A program made the position numbers and the translations under genes. The notes under the pieces were generated by a model. It was not told the origin of the DNA. It saw nothing but the letters and a program-made list of their open reading frames with translations, and searched no databases. From an uncultured Microscilla sp. (GTDB lineage: Bacteria; Bacteroidota; Bacteroidia; Cytophagales; Microscillaceae), in contig NZ_CANLRP010000035.1 of assembly GCF_947493425.1 (NCBI RefSeq), forward strand, positions 1 to 58,451: 58,451 nt of DNA, read 5' to 3'. Positions 17,950 to 26,393 of this stretch are shown here, piece by piece (within the stretch, counting starts at the first letter, position 1; each line of letters opens with the position of its first letter).

Positions 17950-19230
17950 AGGAGTGTACGAAGTCTTGGGTGACTTGCGTAAAACGTTCATTTTTAGTAT
18001 TTTATATATCTATGAAATCACAAAAATACGCAAAAAATATCCAAGTATCAGACATCTTAAGCCTTATACCAGCCGAATTAACGGCTAAATTAGGTGAAAA
18101 ACACCGGGTAGACCATAGTATTCAGCGCCTTCGTGGTCGTGTTTTTTTTGATTTGTTGCTGTATGCTATGATCCGTTCTCCTCGCCCAAGTACTCACATA
18201 CTGGAAGAATTTTATAATTCTCCATTATTCGAACATTACTCGGACAAAGATGCGGGACATCAAACTCGCCATTCCTCCCTGGCGGACCGATTAAAAACGA
18301 TTCCCTCGGATTACTTTAGGGAGCTTTTTGAGTGGATGAGTGATTTTTTTCCGAGGCGTTATGGGGGCAATAAAAAGCTTAAGAATGTGCAACGTTTTGA
18401 CTCTACCCTTATCCAGATAAGTAGTGCCTTAGTGGATTGGGGGATGCGCGTGGGCCGTCCCCCAAAAAACAAACCTCGTAAAGTGCAACTTAAGGTCACA
18501 TTAGGGTTGAAAGGGCGTTTTCCTAAAACAGTGAAAGTACACGCAAAACAAACCTACCTGTCGGAAGAAGTGGCACTGGCAGACATTATTAGGCACAATG
18601 GTAATAATTCGGATGAAATGATTTGTTTTGACTTGGGACTCCAGGGGAGAAGAAAGATGAAATCATTTGATAATGAGGGAATTAAGTTTGTCACCAGAGG
18701 TGCGCAGAATTTGAGATACAAGACCTTAGATTCCAAAAGGGAGCTACCTGAAGATACGCAACGTCTGAGTTTCAAGCAGGATAGTACAGTATACCTTTAT
18801 GCGGACTCAGATCAGGCAATTGAACATCCATTTAGGCTGATAGAAGCCTGGGACAAAGAGAACAAACAAACCTTGTTTTTTATTACCAATATGGAGGATT
18901 TAACAGCGAAGGAAATTGCTGAAATCTATCGCCACCGATGGGATATTGAAGTCTTCTTTAGGTTCTTAAAACAAGAGCTTAAAATTGAACATCTCCTGAG
19001 TCATTCAGTCAACGGAGTGAAAGTCCAAATTTATGTCGCATTGATGGCTGCAATGTTGTTGACTGTTTTCAAAATCGCTAATAATCTCAAGGGGTATAAG
19101 AGACCTAAAATAAGGTTTGAAGACCAACTCATTGTACATATTGTCGGACAAATGCATTACGGAAAGTGGCTCGTTGAGTCTATGAAAAATAAAGAGAAGA
19201 GTGTACAGAAAAAAAACTTCGTACACTCCT
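17950..19230 (+). mobile_element. Complete IS4-family insertion sequence (1281 bp)
   Basis: Terminal inverted repeats AGGAGTGTACGAAGT (17950-17964) and its exact complement ending at 19230. An 11-bp target duplication, AATTTGTAATT, is present at 17939-17949 and 19231-19241. One transposase fills the element. Perfect ends, a perfect duplication and an intact ORF point to recent and possibly still active transposition. Confidence 0.93.
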
Positions 19231-19232
19231 AA
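18012..19232 (+). CDS. IS4-family DDE transposase
   Basis: Catalyses cut-and-paste movement of the surrounding element. The RNase H-like fold shows the first catalytic Asp in VQRFDSTLIQ, the second in MICFDLGLQG, and the IS4 signature Y-(2)-R-(3)-E-(6)-K in YRHRWDIEVFFRFLK, with the catalytic Glu. The length of 406 residues is normal. ATG 18012 is chosen because it gives MKSQKYAKNIQVSDIL; an in-frame GTG at 17970 adds 14 unlikely residues. The ORF runs through the right inverted repeat. Its stop TAA consists of the last T of the IS and the first two A of the target duplication, so the end of the protein depends on the insertion site. Confidence 0.95.
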   Translation: MKSQKYAKNIQVSDILSLIPAELTAKLGEKHRVDHSIQRLRGRVFFDLLLYAMIRSPRPSTHILEEFYNSPLFEHYSDKDAGHQTRHSSLADRLKTIPSDYFRELFEWMSDFFPRRYGGNKKLKNVQRFDSTLIQISSALVDWGMRVGRPPKNKPRKVQLKVTLGLKGRFPKTVKVHAKQTYLSEEVALADIIRHNGNNSDEMICFDLGLQGRRKMKSFDNEGIKFVTRGAQNLRYKTLDSKRELPEDTQRLSFKQDSTVYLYADSDQAIEHPFRLIEAWDKENKQTLFFITNMEDLTAKEIAEIYRHRWDIEVFFRFLKQELKIEHLLSHSVNGVKVQIYVALMAAMLLTVFKIANNLKGYKRPKIRFEDQLIVHIVGQMHYGKWLVESMKNKEKSVQKKNFVHS

Positions 19233-19241
19233 TTTGTAATT
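19231..19241. repeat. IS target-site duplication, right copy
   Basis: AATTTGTAATT. Its first two bases complete the transposase stop codon. Confidence 0.92.
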
Positions 19242-19261
19242 GAAAAATTCGTAATTCAACT

Positions 19262-19399
19262 TTGTGTCTTCACAAGCAACCAAAAGACAGTGCGTCATGA
19301 ATAATCGCAGAACAACCTTCTATGCTCGTTTTTCGGAATACTGAAAAACGCCCTCAGGTGCTGGAATCGAGGTCGGTTGTTAAAAGCCTTCCGTAGAAG
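19262..19399. repeat. Repeat unit, partial copy R3
   Basis: Matches the first 138 bp or so of R1 and R2, including the CGTTTTTC/GAAAAACG hairpin, then switches to the outer-repeat sequence. Confidence 0.75.
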
Positions 19400-19484
19400 A
19401 CTTGAAAGAGTAAATACAGGGAAGACTTCTATTCATCCATAGTGTCAAGCCTTCCCATAGGGCGACTTGACACAAAAAGTTTGC
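19400..19484. repeat. Outer repeat, right copy
   Basis: Contiguous version of the two pieces found at 17065-17090 and 17226-17275. Together the outer repeats bracket the R1-R3 array and the IS. Confidence 0.55.
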
Positions 19485-19489
19485 TTGTG

Positions 19490-19594
19490 CAAGAACAGTT
19501 GCTCCGAATCAAGCTCGGAGTGCAAGCACAAACTGTTTGTTCATCATCGTTAGATTGAAGTTACCGCTGCACTTAAACTTAAATCAGTGTGGTT
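19490..19594. repeat. Direct repeat B, left copy
   Basis: About 105 bp beginning TTTGCTTGTGCAAGAAC and ending near CAGTGTGGTT. It has a nested hairpin: outer TTGTGC/GCACAA, inner CTCCGA/TCGGAG. It is matched by 20386-20496, and the two copies flank the orphan gene at 19696. Confidence 0.8.
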
Positions 19595-19695
19595 CAGAAC
19601 AACCTACCCTCAACTTTTACTCTGGCAGAGATACAACAAGGGGCAATGTATTACATTAGTTCCTCAAACAATGCATATAACGACTACATTAATTT

Positions 19696-20262
19696 ATGAA
19701 GAATATAATAATGTTTTATGTTGGTGCTGTAAACATGGCTGAGTTAGAAAAAAAGCTACAGCAAAGATTAAATCTCAGATACTTTTCTCACATTGACTTG
19801 ATTTGGGAAGAATATGAGCTGAAGAGTGAACTGGGAATAAAAACTTACAAATACATCAAAGAACAATATCTGCCCGAAACAGATGTGATATTCGAATTGT
19901 TGGAGTCATATTTTATGAGACCCAATGATCTGCCAGGAATGTTGTTTAGTCCTTTTTTTGAAAAACAAAATTGGGTGAAACTTTTGAAACTCCACAAAGT
20001 TTGTCAGCATCAATTGTGTATTATTCACTTTCATGAAACAGTTGAACAGCATTACAAAAAATCTTTGGAAGACCTCAACCCTTATGCTCATCAAATTCCT
20101 AATTATGAAGAAAAGCTATGGCAAAGAGCACAAGAACACAATCAGGTTATTCAGGAAAGGATAACCCTGACAAGCAAGTACCCAGATAAACTTATTTTGG
20201 ATGCTTACCTTCCATTGGAGGAGCAATACAAACACATTGTTGCACTTTATGAGGCAAAATAA
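19696..20262 (+). CDS. Orphan helical protein between direct repeats
   Basis: No family recognised. The 188 residues are charged and mainly helical, with several aromatic residues (WEEYELKSELGIKTYKYIKE; SFFEK- and LWQR-like patches) and no signal peptide or membrane span, so probably cytosolic. The start could be 19696 or the Met at 19735 (MAELEKKLQQRLNLRYF), which begins a natural helix. Composition is AT-rich like the rest of the island. The two B repeats on either side could make it a deletable cassette. Nothing indicates its role. Confidence 0.55.
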   Translation: MKNIIMFYVGAVNMAELEKKLQQRLNLRYFSHIDLIWEEYELKSELGIKTYKYIKEQYLPETDVIFELLESYFMRPNDLPGMLFSPFFEKQNWVKLLKLHKVCQHQLCIIHFHETVEQHYKKSLEDLNPYAHQIPNYEEKLWQRAQEHNQVIQERITLTSKYPDKLILDAYLPLEEQYKHIVALYEAK

Positions 20263-20385
20263 GTAATTGACCTCTGCTCCCCACCTGGCGCAAGCGTCCC
20301 TCGCTTGTGCCTTTTTTCGAGGAAGCATCTTGCTTCCATGTTTTTGCAAAAAACAAATACTCAAGCTTGCATTGGCTACCTTGGG

Positions 20386-20496
20386 TTTGCTTGTGCAAGA
20401 ACAATTGCTCCGAATCAAGTTCGGAGTGCAAGCACAAACTATTCGTCATCGTTAGATTTAAGTTACCGCTGCGCTTAAACTTAAACCAGTGTGGTT
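20386..20496. repeat. Direct repeat B, right copy
   Basis: Strong match to 19490-19594, with the inner hairpin CTCCGAA/TTCGGAG fully paired here. It is followed by unrelated sequence. Confidence 0.8.
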
Positions 20497-20528
20497 TTGA
20501 GTTGGAGCGTCAACTACTAAAAGATTCC

Positions 20529-20692
20529 TCGTTTTTTCAAGTCTCGGGTGAGCATTGCTCAGGTCACCCTGCGGTAAGACCTTCGCGGGAGGTAGAAGCC
20601 TCCACCTCAACCTGGCAGGTTTTCGAAGGCAACTCAAGCCCAAAATCCTACACAACAATCGTTTTTTCAAGTCTGGGATGAGCATTGCTCAG
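20529..20692. repeat. Pair of 34-bp direct repeats, 130 bp apart
   Basis: TCGTTTTTTCAAGTC plus GAGCATTGCTCAG at 20529-20562 recurs at 20659-20692 with a few substitutions. Each copy ends in a small palindrome (GAGCATTGCTC). No coding sequence lies between them. Confidence 0.7.
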
Positions 20693-20783
20693 TGACGTCA
20701 ATAAAAACAATTTTGAAGCTAAAGTAAATTTAACTTAATTGCATAAAGACATAATTTAAATTACTGGTTTTCAAACCTGCAAA

Positions 20784-22151
20784 ATGAAAAAAAGAAAAGT
20801 AGCCCTCTCCCTCCTTCTAATCATTGTTTTACTTCCAGTGATTGGCTTTAGGTTTTATTTATACCCTCGTTTGCCCATTCTCAACGGGCATGCTGCCAAA
20901 AACATGTGCTCTTGTGTTTTTTTGGCAGACATTCCAGCAAACACTGTCAAACAACAAGAACTTGATTTTTTTCCGGCGTCGCTTACCAGCATCAAAGTAA
21001 ATAAAAAAGAGAAAAGCGTGACCGCCAGTGTATGGGGCTTTCGCCCAAAAACCGCTTACTATCGTGAAGGGTTTGGCTGTGCCCTGTTTAACCAGAAAAA
21101 ACCTGCCACTCAAGCTACGCTCAACCTAAACCCTACTAAATACGACTCGCTCGCCCACTGGTTTGAATACCAGGCCAAGGACAAAGCCAAGCTGTTGGAC
21201 GCTCAACAACAACAAAAACTAACCGCCGCCATGGATTGGGCTTTTCGAACTACCAATCCCGAAAAACTCTATACCCGTGCCACCCTGGTAGTATACAAAG
21301 GGCAATTGGTAGGCGAGCGTTACGCCAAAGGTTTTGACAAAAACAGTCGTTTGATGGGCTGGAGTATGACTAAAGGCATTACGGCCATTTTATATGGTAT
21401 CTTGATCAAAAAAGGGGAACTCAAGCTAGACCAACCGTTCAATATGCCCGGCTGGAAAGGTACCGACAAAGAAAAAATCACTTTAAGGAATTTGCTCAAT
21501 ATGCAAAGTGGGCTTAAGTGGAACGAAGACTATGGCAATATATCAAGTGTGACCAAAATGTTGTATGAGTCTGATGCTTTAGGCATTACGGCAAGCAAAG
21601 CACCTCTTGAGTTTCAGCCAGGTACTCGCTGGAAATATAGCTCGGGCACTTCTAACATTTTGTCTTTTGCCTTGGCGAACTATTTCCCCGATAAAAAGAG
21701 TTATCAACTGTTTCCTTATCAAGAGTTTTTGTATCGCATAGGCGCCTATAGTATGGTCTTGGAAACCGACGCCAACGGCTACTTTGTAGGCTCTTCTTAC
21801 TCTTGGGCTACCGCACGCGATTGGGCAAAAATAGGCTTGTTTATGCTCAATGAAGGAAGTTGGGCGGGCACACAAATTATTGATAAAAGCTATGTTGACT
21901 TTATGAGAAAACCCCTGCCTAAATCACAAGGGCACTACGGGGGAGCTTTTTGGCTCAACGACACTACCGACCCCAAAGAACTCATGCCGGATGTACCCAA
22001 AGATGCCTATTCTTTTCGAGGTTTTCACGGGCAACGGGTACAAATGATTCCCTCAAAAGATTTAGTGATTGTACGCTTGGGCGAAACCCACAACGATAAT
22101 TTTAACTTTAACCTTTGGACTAAAAAAGTAATAGAAGCCATCGGGAAATAA
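20784..22151 (+). CDS. Serine beta-lactamase-family hydrolase (NylB/EstB-like)
   Basis: Class-C beta-lactamase fold hydrolase; relatives include 6-aminohexanoate-dimer hydrolase and esterases. The N-terminal helix (VALSLLLIIVLLPVIGF) is a signal or membrane anchor. The nucleophile motif SxxK is in GWSMTKGITAIL, and the second motif, Y-S-S, is in WKYSSGTSN. A C-terminal FRGFHGQRVQMIPSKDLVIVRLG contains the expected HxG-like strand. An extra domain of roughly 130 residues sits between the anchor and the catalytic part. The length of 455 is slightly long for the family. The active site probably faces the periplasm. The substrate cannot be deduced, and the gene is monocistronic next to the repeat island. 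Confidence 0.8.
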   Translation: MKKRKVALSLLLIIVLLPVIGFRFYLYPRLPILNGHAAKNMCSCVFLADIPANTVKQQELDFFPASLTSIKVNKKEKSVTASVWGFRPKTAYYREGFGCALFNQKKPATQATLNLNPTKYDSLAHWFEYQAKDKAKLLDAQQQQKLTAAMDWAFRTTNPEKLYTRATLVVYKGQLVGERYAKGFDKNSRLMGWSMTKGITAILYGILIKKGELKLDQPFNMPGWKGTDKEKITLRNLLNMQSGLKWNEDYGNISSVTKMLYESDALGITASKAPLEFQPGTRWKYSSGTSNILSFALANYFPDKKSYQLFPYQEFLYRIGAYSMVLETDANGYFVGSSYSWATARDWAKIGLFMLNEGSWAGTQIIDKSYVDFMRKPLPKSQGHYGGAFWLNDTTDPKELMPDVPKDAYSFRGFHGQRVQMIPSKDLVIVRLGETHNDNFNFNLWTKKVIEAIGK

Positions 22152-22335
22152 GGCAAAAATTTAGATATGTAGTAGCAAGCGATTCATCAACACATAAGCA
22201 AAACCTGCTTCTGTTGGTGCTATCCACTAATAAAAATTTTGTTACCTTCGCCTCTCAAATGACCCAACCATACCCATAGCCACAGGTAATTAGGGCATTT
22301 GGTATTTTTGTCATTGGCTAAAAACTACATGAGCA

Positions 22336-23370
22336 TTGTCTAACTTCACGACAAATAACATACTCTCTACTCAAAATCTAAGTATTGGGTACGACAAAGG
22401 TAAAAAGAGAGAAAAAAAAATTGCCCGTGACTTAAGCCTCAAACTACACGCAGGCGAGTTTGTGTGTTTGTTAGGAGCCAATGGTTCGGGCAAGTCTACC
22501 CTTATGCGTACCATTGCTAAGGTACAACCTGCGCTGGCAGGAAAAATTTTATTGGATGGGGCTCCTATACATCAGTTCAAACCAGCCCATATTGCCCGAA
22601 AACTTAGCTTGGTGCTGACTGATAGGGTAACCATTGGCAATTTGTCGGTGTATACACTGGTAAGCCTGGGGCGGGTGCCTTATACAGGGTGGTTGGGCAA
22701 GCTCACTACACGCGATAAAGAAGTGGTAGACTGGGCACTGCACGAAACCGAAACTGCGCAGTTTGCCCACCGAAATATTGATCAATTGAGTGATGGCGAA
22801 CGCCAAAAAGTGATGATTGCCAGGGCACTGGCGCAAGACACTTCACTTATTCTATTAGATGAACCTACCGCTCACCTTGACTTGCCTAACCGGGTAATGA
22901 TTTTTAAACTTTTGCGTAAGCTGGCCAAACAAACCCAGAAGGCTATTTTGCTCACCACCCATGAACTTGACCTTGCTTTGCAGGCAGCGGATAACATCTG
23001 GCTGATGGGAAAAAAAAGCGTGCAGGGTTTATGCAGCATTGCCACTGGAACTCCCGAAGACCTGGTATTGAATGGCGTATTTGAAAAGGCTTTTCAAAAA
23101 GATGGTTTTTATTTTGACAAACACACCGGGGCTTTTAAGATCAATGAATCAGCACGCAAAGAAATACGCTTGCAAGGCAAAGGTATTCAAGCTTTTTGGA
23201 CCCAAAGGGCGCTTGAACGTGAAGGATATACGGTAGTTGATACCAACAACGAAAATGTAGCCTGTGAAGTAGTGCTGTTAGATAAACAACCCACAGGTTA
23301 CGGTTGGCAAATAAACGATCAAGTGTATAGTTCGGTGGCACAATTGCTCAAAGAAATCGCTTTTTTTTAA
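22336..23370 (+). CDS. btuD: ABC transporter ATPase, siderophore/corrinoid type
   Basis: ATP-binding subunit of a FecCD-type importer. Walker A is GANGSGKST, the Q-loop is near SLVLTD, the signature is LSDGERQKVMIARALAQ, Walker B is LILLDEPT, the D-loop is HLDL and the H-loop is TTHELD. An 85-residue C-terminal extension after about residue 255 is often seen in Bacteroidota homologues. The stop overlaps the start of cobyric acid synthase (TAATG), which favours corrinoid over iron-siderophore transport; the symbol rests on that context. No ATG exists before Walker A. The only visible start is TTG 22336, and a nearby ATG (22329) is out of frame and stops at once. Permease and binding-protein genes are not in the window. 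Confidence 0.75.
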   Translation: MSNFTTNNILSTQNLSIGYDKGKKREKKIARDLSLKLHAGEFVCLLGANGSGKSTLMRTIAKVQPALAGKILLDGAPIHQFKPAHIARKLSLVLTDRVTIGNLSVYTLVSLGRVPYTGWLGKLTTRDKEVVDWALHETETAQFAHRNIDQLSDGERQKVMIARALAQDTSLILLDEPTAHLDLPNRVMIFKLLRKLAKQTQKAILLTTHELDLALQAADNIWLMGKKSVQGLCSIATGTPEDLVLNGVFEKAFQKDGFYFDKHTGAFKINESARKEIRLQGKGIQAFWTQRALEREGYTVVDTNNENVACEVVLLDKQPTGYGWQINDQVYSSVAQLLKEIAFF

Positions 23371-24860
23371 TGGCAAAAAAAATGAAAAAACTCAAGCCTT
23401 TAATGTTTGTGGGCACTGCCTCTGATGTGGGCAAGAGCATAATTAATGCAGGATTTTGTCGGATACTCGCTCAAGACGGCTACCATCCAGCACCTTTCAA
23501 AGCGCAAAATATGTCGTTGAACAGTTACGTAACCAAACAAGGACTGGAGCTGGGCAGGGCGCAAGCAGTGCAAGCCGAAGCAGCAGGCATTGATTGCCTC
23601 TCCGACATGAATCCAGTATTGCTAAAACCCACCAGCGAGCAAGCATCACAAGTAGTGCTTCATGGAAAACCTGTAGGCAATCGTTCGGCGTTTGATTATT
23701 TTGCCAACGACAAAGCTGAATTGTTTACCGCAGTTACCCAGGCTTACGATCGTCTGGCACAACAATACAACCCTATAGTGATAGAGGGGGCGGGCAGTAT
23801 TTCGGAGCTTAACCTCAAAAAACGTGATATTACCAATATGCGCATTGCCTTGCACGCCCAGGCAAACACTTACCTTATCAGCGACATTGAACGGGGGGGT
23901 GTATTTGGGTCGGTGTATGGTACTATAGCCCTGTTACCCCCTGAAGAACGCCGTCTGATCAAAGGAATTATTGTCAATAAATTTCGGGGCGATTCGCGTT
24001 TGTTTGAAGACGGACGCCAAATGCTGGAAGAAATAACCGGGGTGCCAGTAGTAGGGGTTTTGCCTTATTTTACCGATATTCACATAGAAGAAGAGGATGC
24101 TCTAGGGCTCGAAAAGCGCAGCAAGCAAGCTCAAGCAGGGACAATAAATGTGGCAGTAGTACTGTTGCGGCGCTTGTCTAACTTCACCGATTTTGATGTA
24201 CTGGAAAAAGACCCTAGAGTAAACTTGTACTATACCAATCATCCTGAAGAAATACGGAAAGCAGATATTGCCATTTTGCCCGGTTCTAAAAACGTGATTC
24301 AAGACCTGAGCGACATCAAACGTAATGGGGCTGCTCAAGCCATTATTGAGCTGCATAAAAACCATAAAACAGTCATCGGAATTTGTGGGGGGTATCAAAT
24401 GCTGGGGCAATACATAGAAGACCCACACCGTATAGAGAGTAATTTGACGCATTGTCGGGGGTTGGGTATTTTGCCGTTGAAAACAGTGCTTACGACAGAA
24501 AAAACTACTTTGCAACGTGATTTTCATTTCGACCAAAGTCAAGACCTTTGCCAAGGCTATGAGATACACATGGGCAAAACTGAAGTGATAGAAGAGGTGC
24601 CGGGTTTGCAACCTTTGAACAGGTTTGCTGACAGCTCTACTGAAGGATACCAACTAAATAATGATACTTGGGGTACCTATATGCATGGTATTTTAGATAA
24701 CCCAGTGGTGATTGACCGTTTGCTTGCCCGATTCAACCCCCAAACCAGTACCCAGCACTTTGATTATCAATCGTTTAAAGAAACACAATACAACAAATTA
24801 GCAGACTACTTACGTACCCATCTGGATATGGACTATATTTATAAAGAATTACTGGATTAA
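23370..24860 (+). CDS. cobQ: Cobyric acid synthase (adenosylcobyric acid amidator)
   Basis: Glutamine- and ATP-dependent amidation of adenosylcobyrinic a,c-diamide at four side chains, late in cobalamin synthesis or salvage. Residues 10-235 form the dethiobiotin-synthetase-like ATPase domain: GTASDVGKS P-loop, then FKAQNMSLNSYVT, the standard CobQ signature. Residues about 260-480 are the class-I glutamine amidotransferase: GICGGYQMLG carries the nucleophile Cys, and GTYMHGILDN carries the catalytic His. The length of 496 is typical. The start ATG shares its A with the stop of the ABC ATPase, so the two are translationally coupled. No other cobalamin gene is nearby, suggesting a split or salvage-type pathway. 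Confidence 0.92.
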   Translation: MAKKMKKLKPLMFVGTASDVGKSIINAGFCRILAQDGYHPAPFKAQNMSLNSYVTKQGLELGRAQAVQAEAAGIDCLSDMNPVLLKPTSEQASQVVLHGKPVGNRSAFDYFANDKAELFTAVTQAYDRLAQQYNPIVIEGAGSISELNLKKRDITNMRIALHAQANTYLISDIERGGVFGSVYGTIALLPPEERRLIKGIIVNKFRGDSRLFEDGRQMLEEITGVPVVGVLPYFTDIHIEEEDALGLEKRSKQAQAGTINVAVVLLRRLSNFTDFDVLEKDPRVNLYYTNHPEEIRKADIAILPGSKNVIQDLSDIKRNGAAQAIIELHKNHKTVIGICGGYQMLGQYIEDPHRIESNLTHCRGLGILPLKTVLTTEKTTLQRDFHFDQSQDLCQGYEIHMGKTEVIEEVPGLQPLNRFADSSTEGYQLNNDTWGTYMHGILDNPVVIDRLLARFNPQTSTQHFDYQSFKETQYNKLADYLRTHLDMDYIYKELLD

Positions 24861-24940
24861 TTACGAACCGACCGGAGGGAGCTCTGCAAAGCTAATTACA
24901 AATGAGCCCAAAGCGACTATGGACTAAATCACGAATATAC

Positions 24941-25726
24941 ATGAAAATACTTATTGTAGAAGATGAGGCACTTGCGATAGAAAAGCTACACCGTTTGCTT
25001 GATAAGTACCCTCAAACTATAGAGGTAATAGAGACGCTCGACTCGGTAAAAAAAACCGTGGAATGGTTTGGCGGTGCCACTACCCTACCCGATTTGATTT
25101 TGATGGACATTCATTTGTCTGATGGATTAAGCTTCGACATTTTCGCAAAAGTCGACATCAAAACTCCGGTAGTTTTTGTAACTGCTTATGATCAGTACGC
25201 CCTGAAAGCTTTCAAAGCAAACGGAATTGATTATTTACTGAAGCCTATAGACTATAATGATCTTAAGGGAAGCTTAGATAAGTTTCAGACACAGTTTAAG
25301 CAAAAGGAGGCAAACCCTACACCAGCAATGGCAGCACAAATGACGTCTTTGCTGGAGCAATTTAAGCACTTGAAACAGGAAGATTACAAAACCAGATTTT
25401 TGGTAAAAGCGGGCAACAAGTTGATACCAATACTAAGCAATCAAATAGCTTATTTTTATAAAGATGACCTGGTGTTTTTATTGACCCAAGATAACAAAAA
25501 GTACCACGTAAATTATTCGCTTGACGAAATGGAGCGGATGCTAGACCCTCGCTTGTTTTTTAGAGCCAACCGTCAATTTATGGTCAATGTACAAGCCATC
25601 GAGAGCATTCACCCTTATTTTAAGGGCAAACTCAAACTAAAACTTAAACCTACGCCTACCATTACCAATGAAGTGATTGTAAGCCAGGAAAAAGCCAGTA
25701 AGTTTAAAGAGTGGGTAGATAGTTAG
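24941..25726 (+). CDS. LytTR-family response regulator
   Basis: Transcription factor of the AlgR/LytR class. The receiver domain (residues 1-120) shows ILIVEDEALA, the phosphoacceptor in LILMDIHLSDG, the Thr/Lys switch in FVTAYDQYALKAFKANGIDYLLKP, and a linker from 125 to 155. The C-terminal LytTR DNA-binding domain contains RFLVKAGNKLIPI, IAYFYKDDLVFLL, LFFRANRQFMVN and a final EVIVSQEKASKFKEW. ATG 24941 is chosen over 24902 because the extra 13 residues precede the receiver strand. The usual partner is a LytS-type histidine kinase, which is absent nearby. The gene starts about 80 bp after cobQ in the same direction. Confidence 0.9.
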   Translation: MKILIVEDEALAIEKLHRLLDKYPQTIEVIETLDSVKKTVEWFGGATTLPDLILMDIHLSDGLSFDIFAKVDIKTPVVFVTAYDQYALKAFKANGIDYLLKPIDYNDLKGSLDKFQTQFKQKEANPTPAMAAQMTSLLEQFKHLKQEDYKTRFLVKAGNKLIPILSNQIAYFYKDDLVFLLTQDNKKYHVNYSLDEMERMLDPRLFFRANRQFMVNVQAIESIHPYFKGKLKLKLKPTPTITNEVIVSQEKASKFKEWVDS

Positions 25727-25780
25727 TGTTCTGGCTTCTAAGTGGGTAAAGTGAAAATTTTGATATTAGTTTATTGGTTA

Positions 25781-25939
25781 GGAATAGTGAGAAATTAAAT
25801 TACCATTCTTGAGGTAGAGGTTTTGTTTTGAGACGAGGCTATTTTTTGCGCCCATAGCAGCGCTACGGGTAATAAAAATAACGAAGTATCAAGGCGAAAA
25901 ATCACCCCTCAGAGTGTAAATTTATTTTTGAACAATTCC
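25781..25939. repeat. MITE-like element, family A, copy 1 (159 bp)
   Basis: Begins GGAATAGTGAGAAAT and ends GAACAATTCC, with imperfect terminal inversions (about 16 of 21 positions). The flanks are TTA on both sides, a 3-bp target duplication. An internal hairpin, CCCATAGC/GCTACGGG, lies near its centre. It differs from 31268-31426 at two positions and codes for nothing. Confidence 0.85.
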
Positions 25940-26000
25940 TTAGAAGATGGGCAACCAGCAATTCACCTTGGCTAAAACCATTGCAGGGTAGAAAACAGTA

Positions 26001-26038
26001 AAACCTGTTTCAGGCATATTTACTTGCCCAAAACAGGT
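26001..26038 (-). terminator. Terminator hairpin of the small helical gene
   Basis: On the minus strand ACCTGTTTT pairs with AAACAGGTTTT around a loop of about 20 bases, 9 bp after the stop of the gene at 26047. Confidence 0.55.
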
Positions 26039-26046
26039 GAAGTTAA

Positions 26047-26295
26047 CTACTCATTCTTAGATGATTGTCTTTTGTCTTCCAAATCTTTTTTACGCTGTTC
26101 ATAATCCCTATGCATTTGCCTCACATCTTCCCCAATCTCAAACAAACGTTCAAGTTCTTCGGGAGTCAACTTTTCAAAATCCATTTTGGCAATAGAATCC
26201 TTGATAAAATAGCTAATATCATTGGCTTTTTTGATAACCTGCTGCGCCTTTTCTAAATCTTCGGGTGAAAATTTACTTAAATCGTGATCTTCCAT
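26047..26295 (-). CDS. Small acidic helical protein
   Basis: No family recognised. The 82 residues are almost entirely helical and charged, with two copies of a short motif, KFSPEDLEKA and KLTPEELERL, each starting a helix. No signal or membrane segment is present. The duplicated S/T-P-E-[DE]-L-E pattern suggests a small helical hairpin that binds a partner. It lies 98 bp downstream of the large kinase gene and on the same strand, so it could be co-transcribed and accessory to it, but nothing proves this. Confidence 0.55.
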   Translation of the reverse strand: MEDHDLSKFSPEDLEKAQQVIKKANDISYFIKDSIAKMDFEKLTPEELERLFEIGEDVRQMHRDYEQRKKDLEDKRQSSKNE

Positions 26296-26393
26296 GTGTT
26301 TGCTATTGTTTAATTTAGTAGACTACAAGATACTAAAGTTTAGTAACGTGTTCAAGGAAGAAAGTGTTATATGATTTGTGCAGCTAAAAACCA

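Noticed and set aside
17309..19399. CRISPR array
   Set aside because: The repeats are about 326 bp long without regular short spacers, and no cas gene is nearby.
22152..22335. Cobalamin riboswitch before the ABC/cobQ pair
   Set aside because: The spacer is only about 180 bases and I see no B12-box-like core. GCCACAGG near 22280 is not enough.
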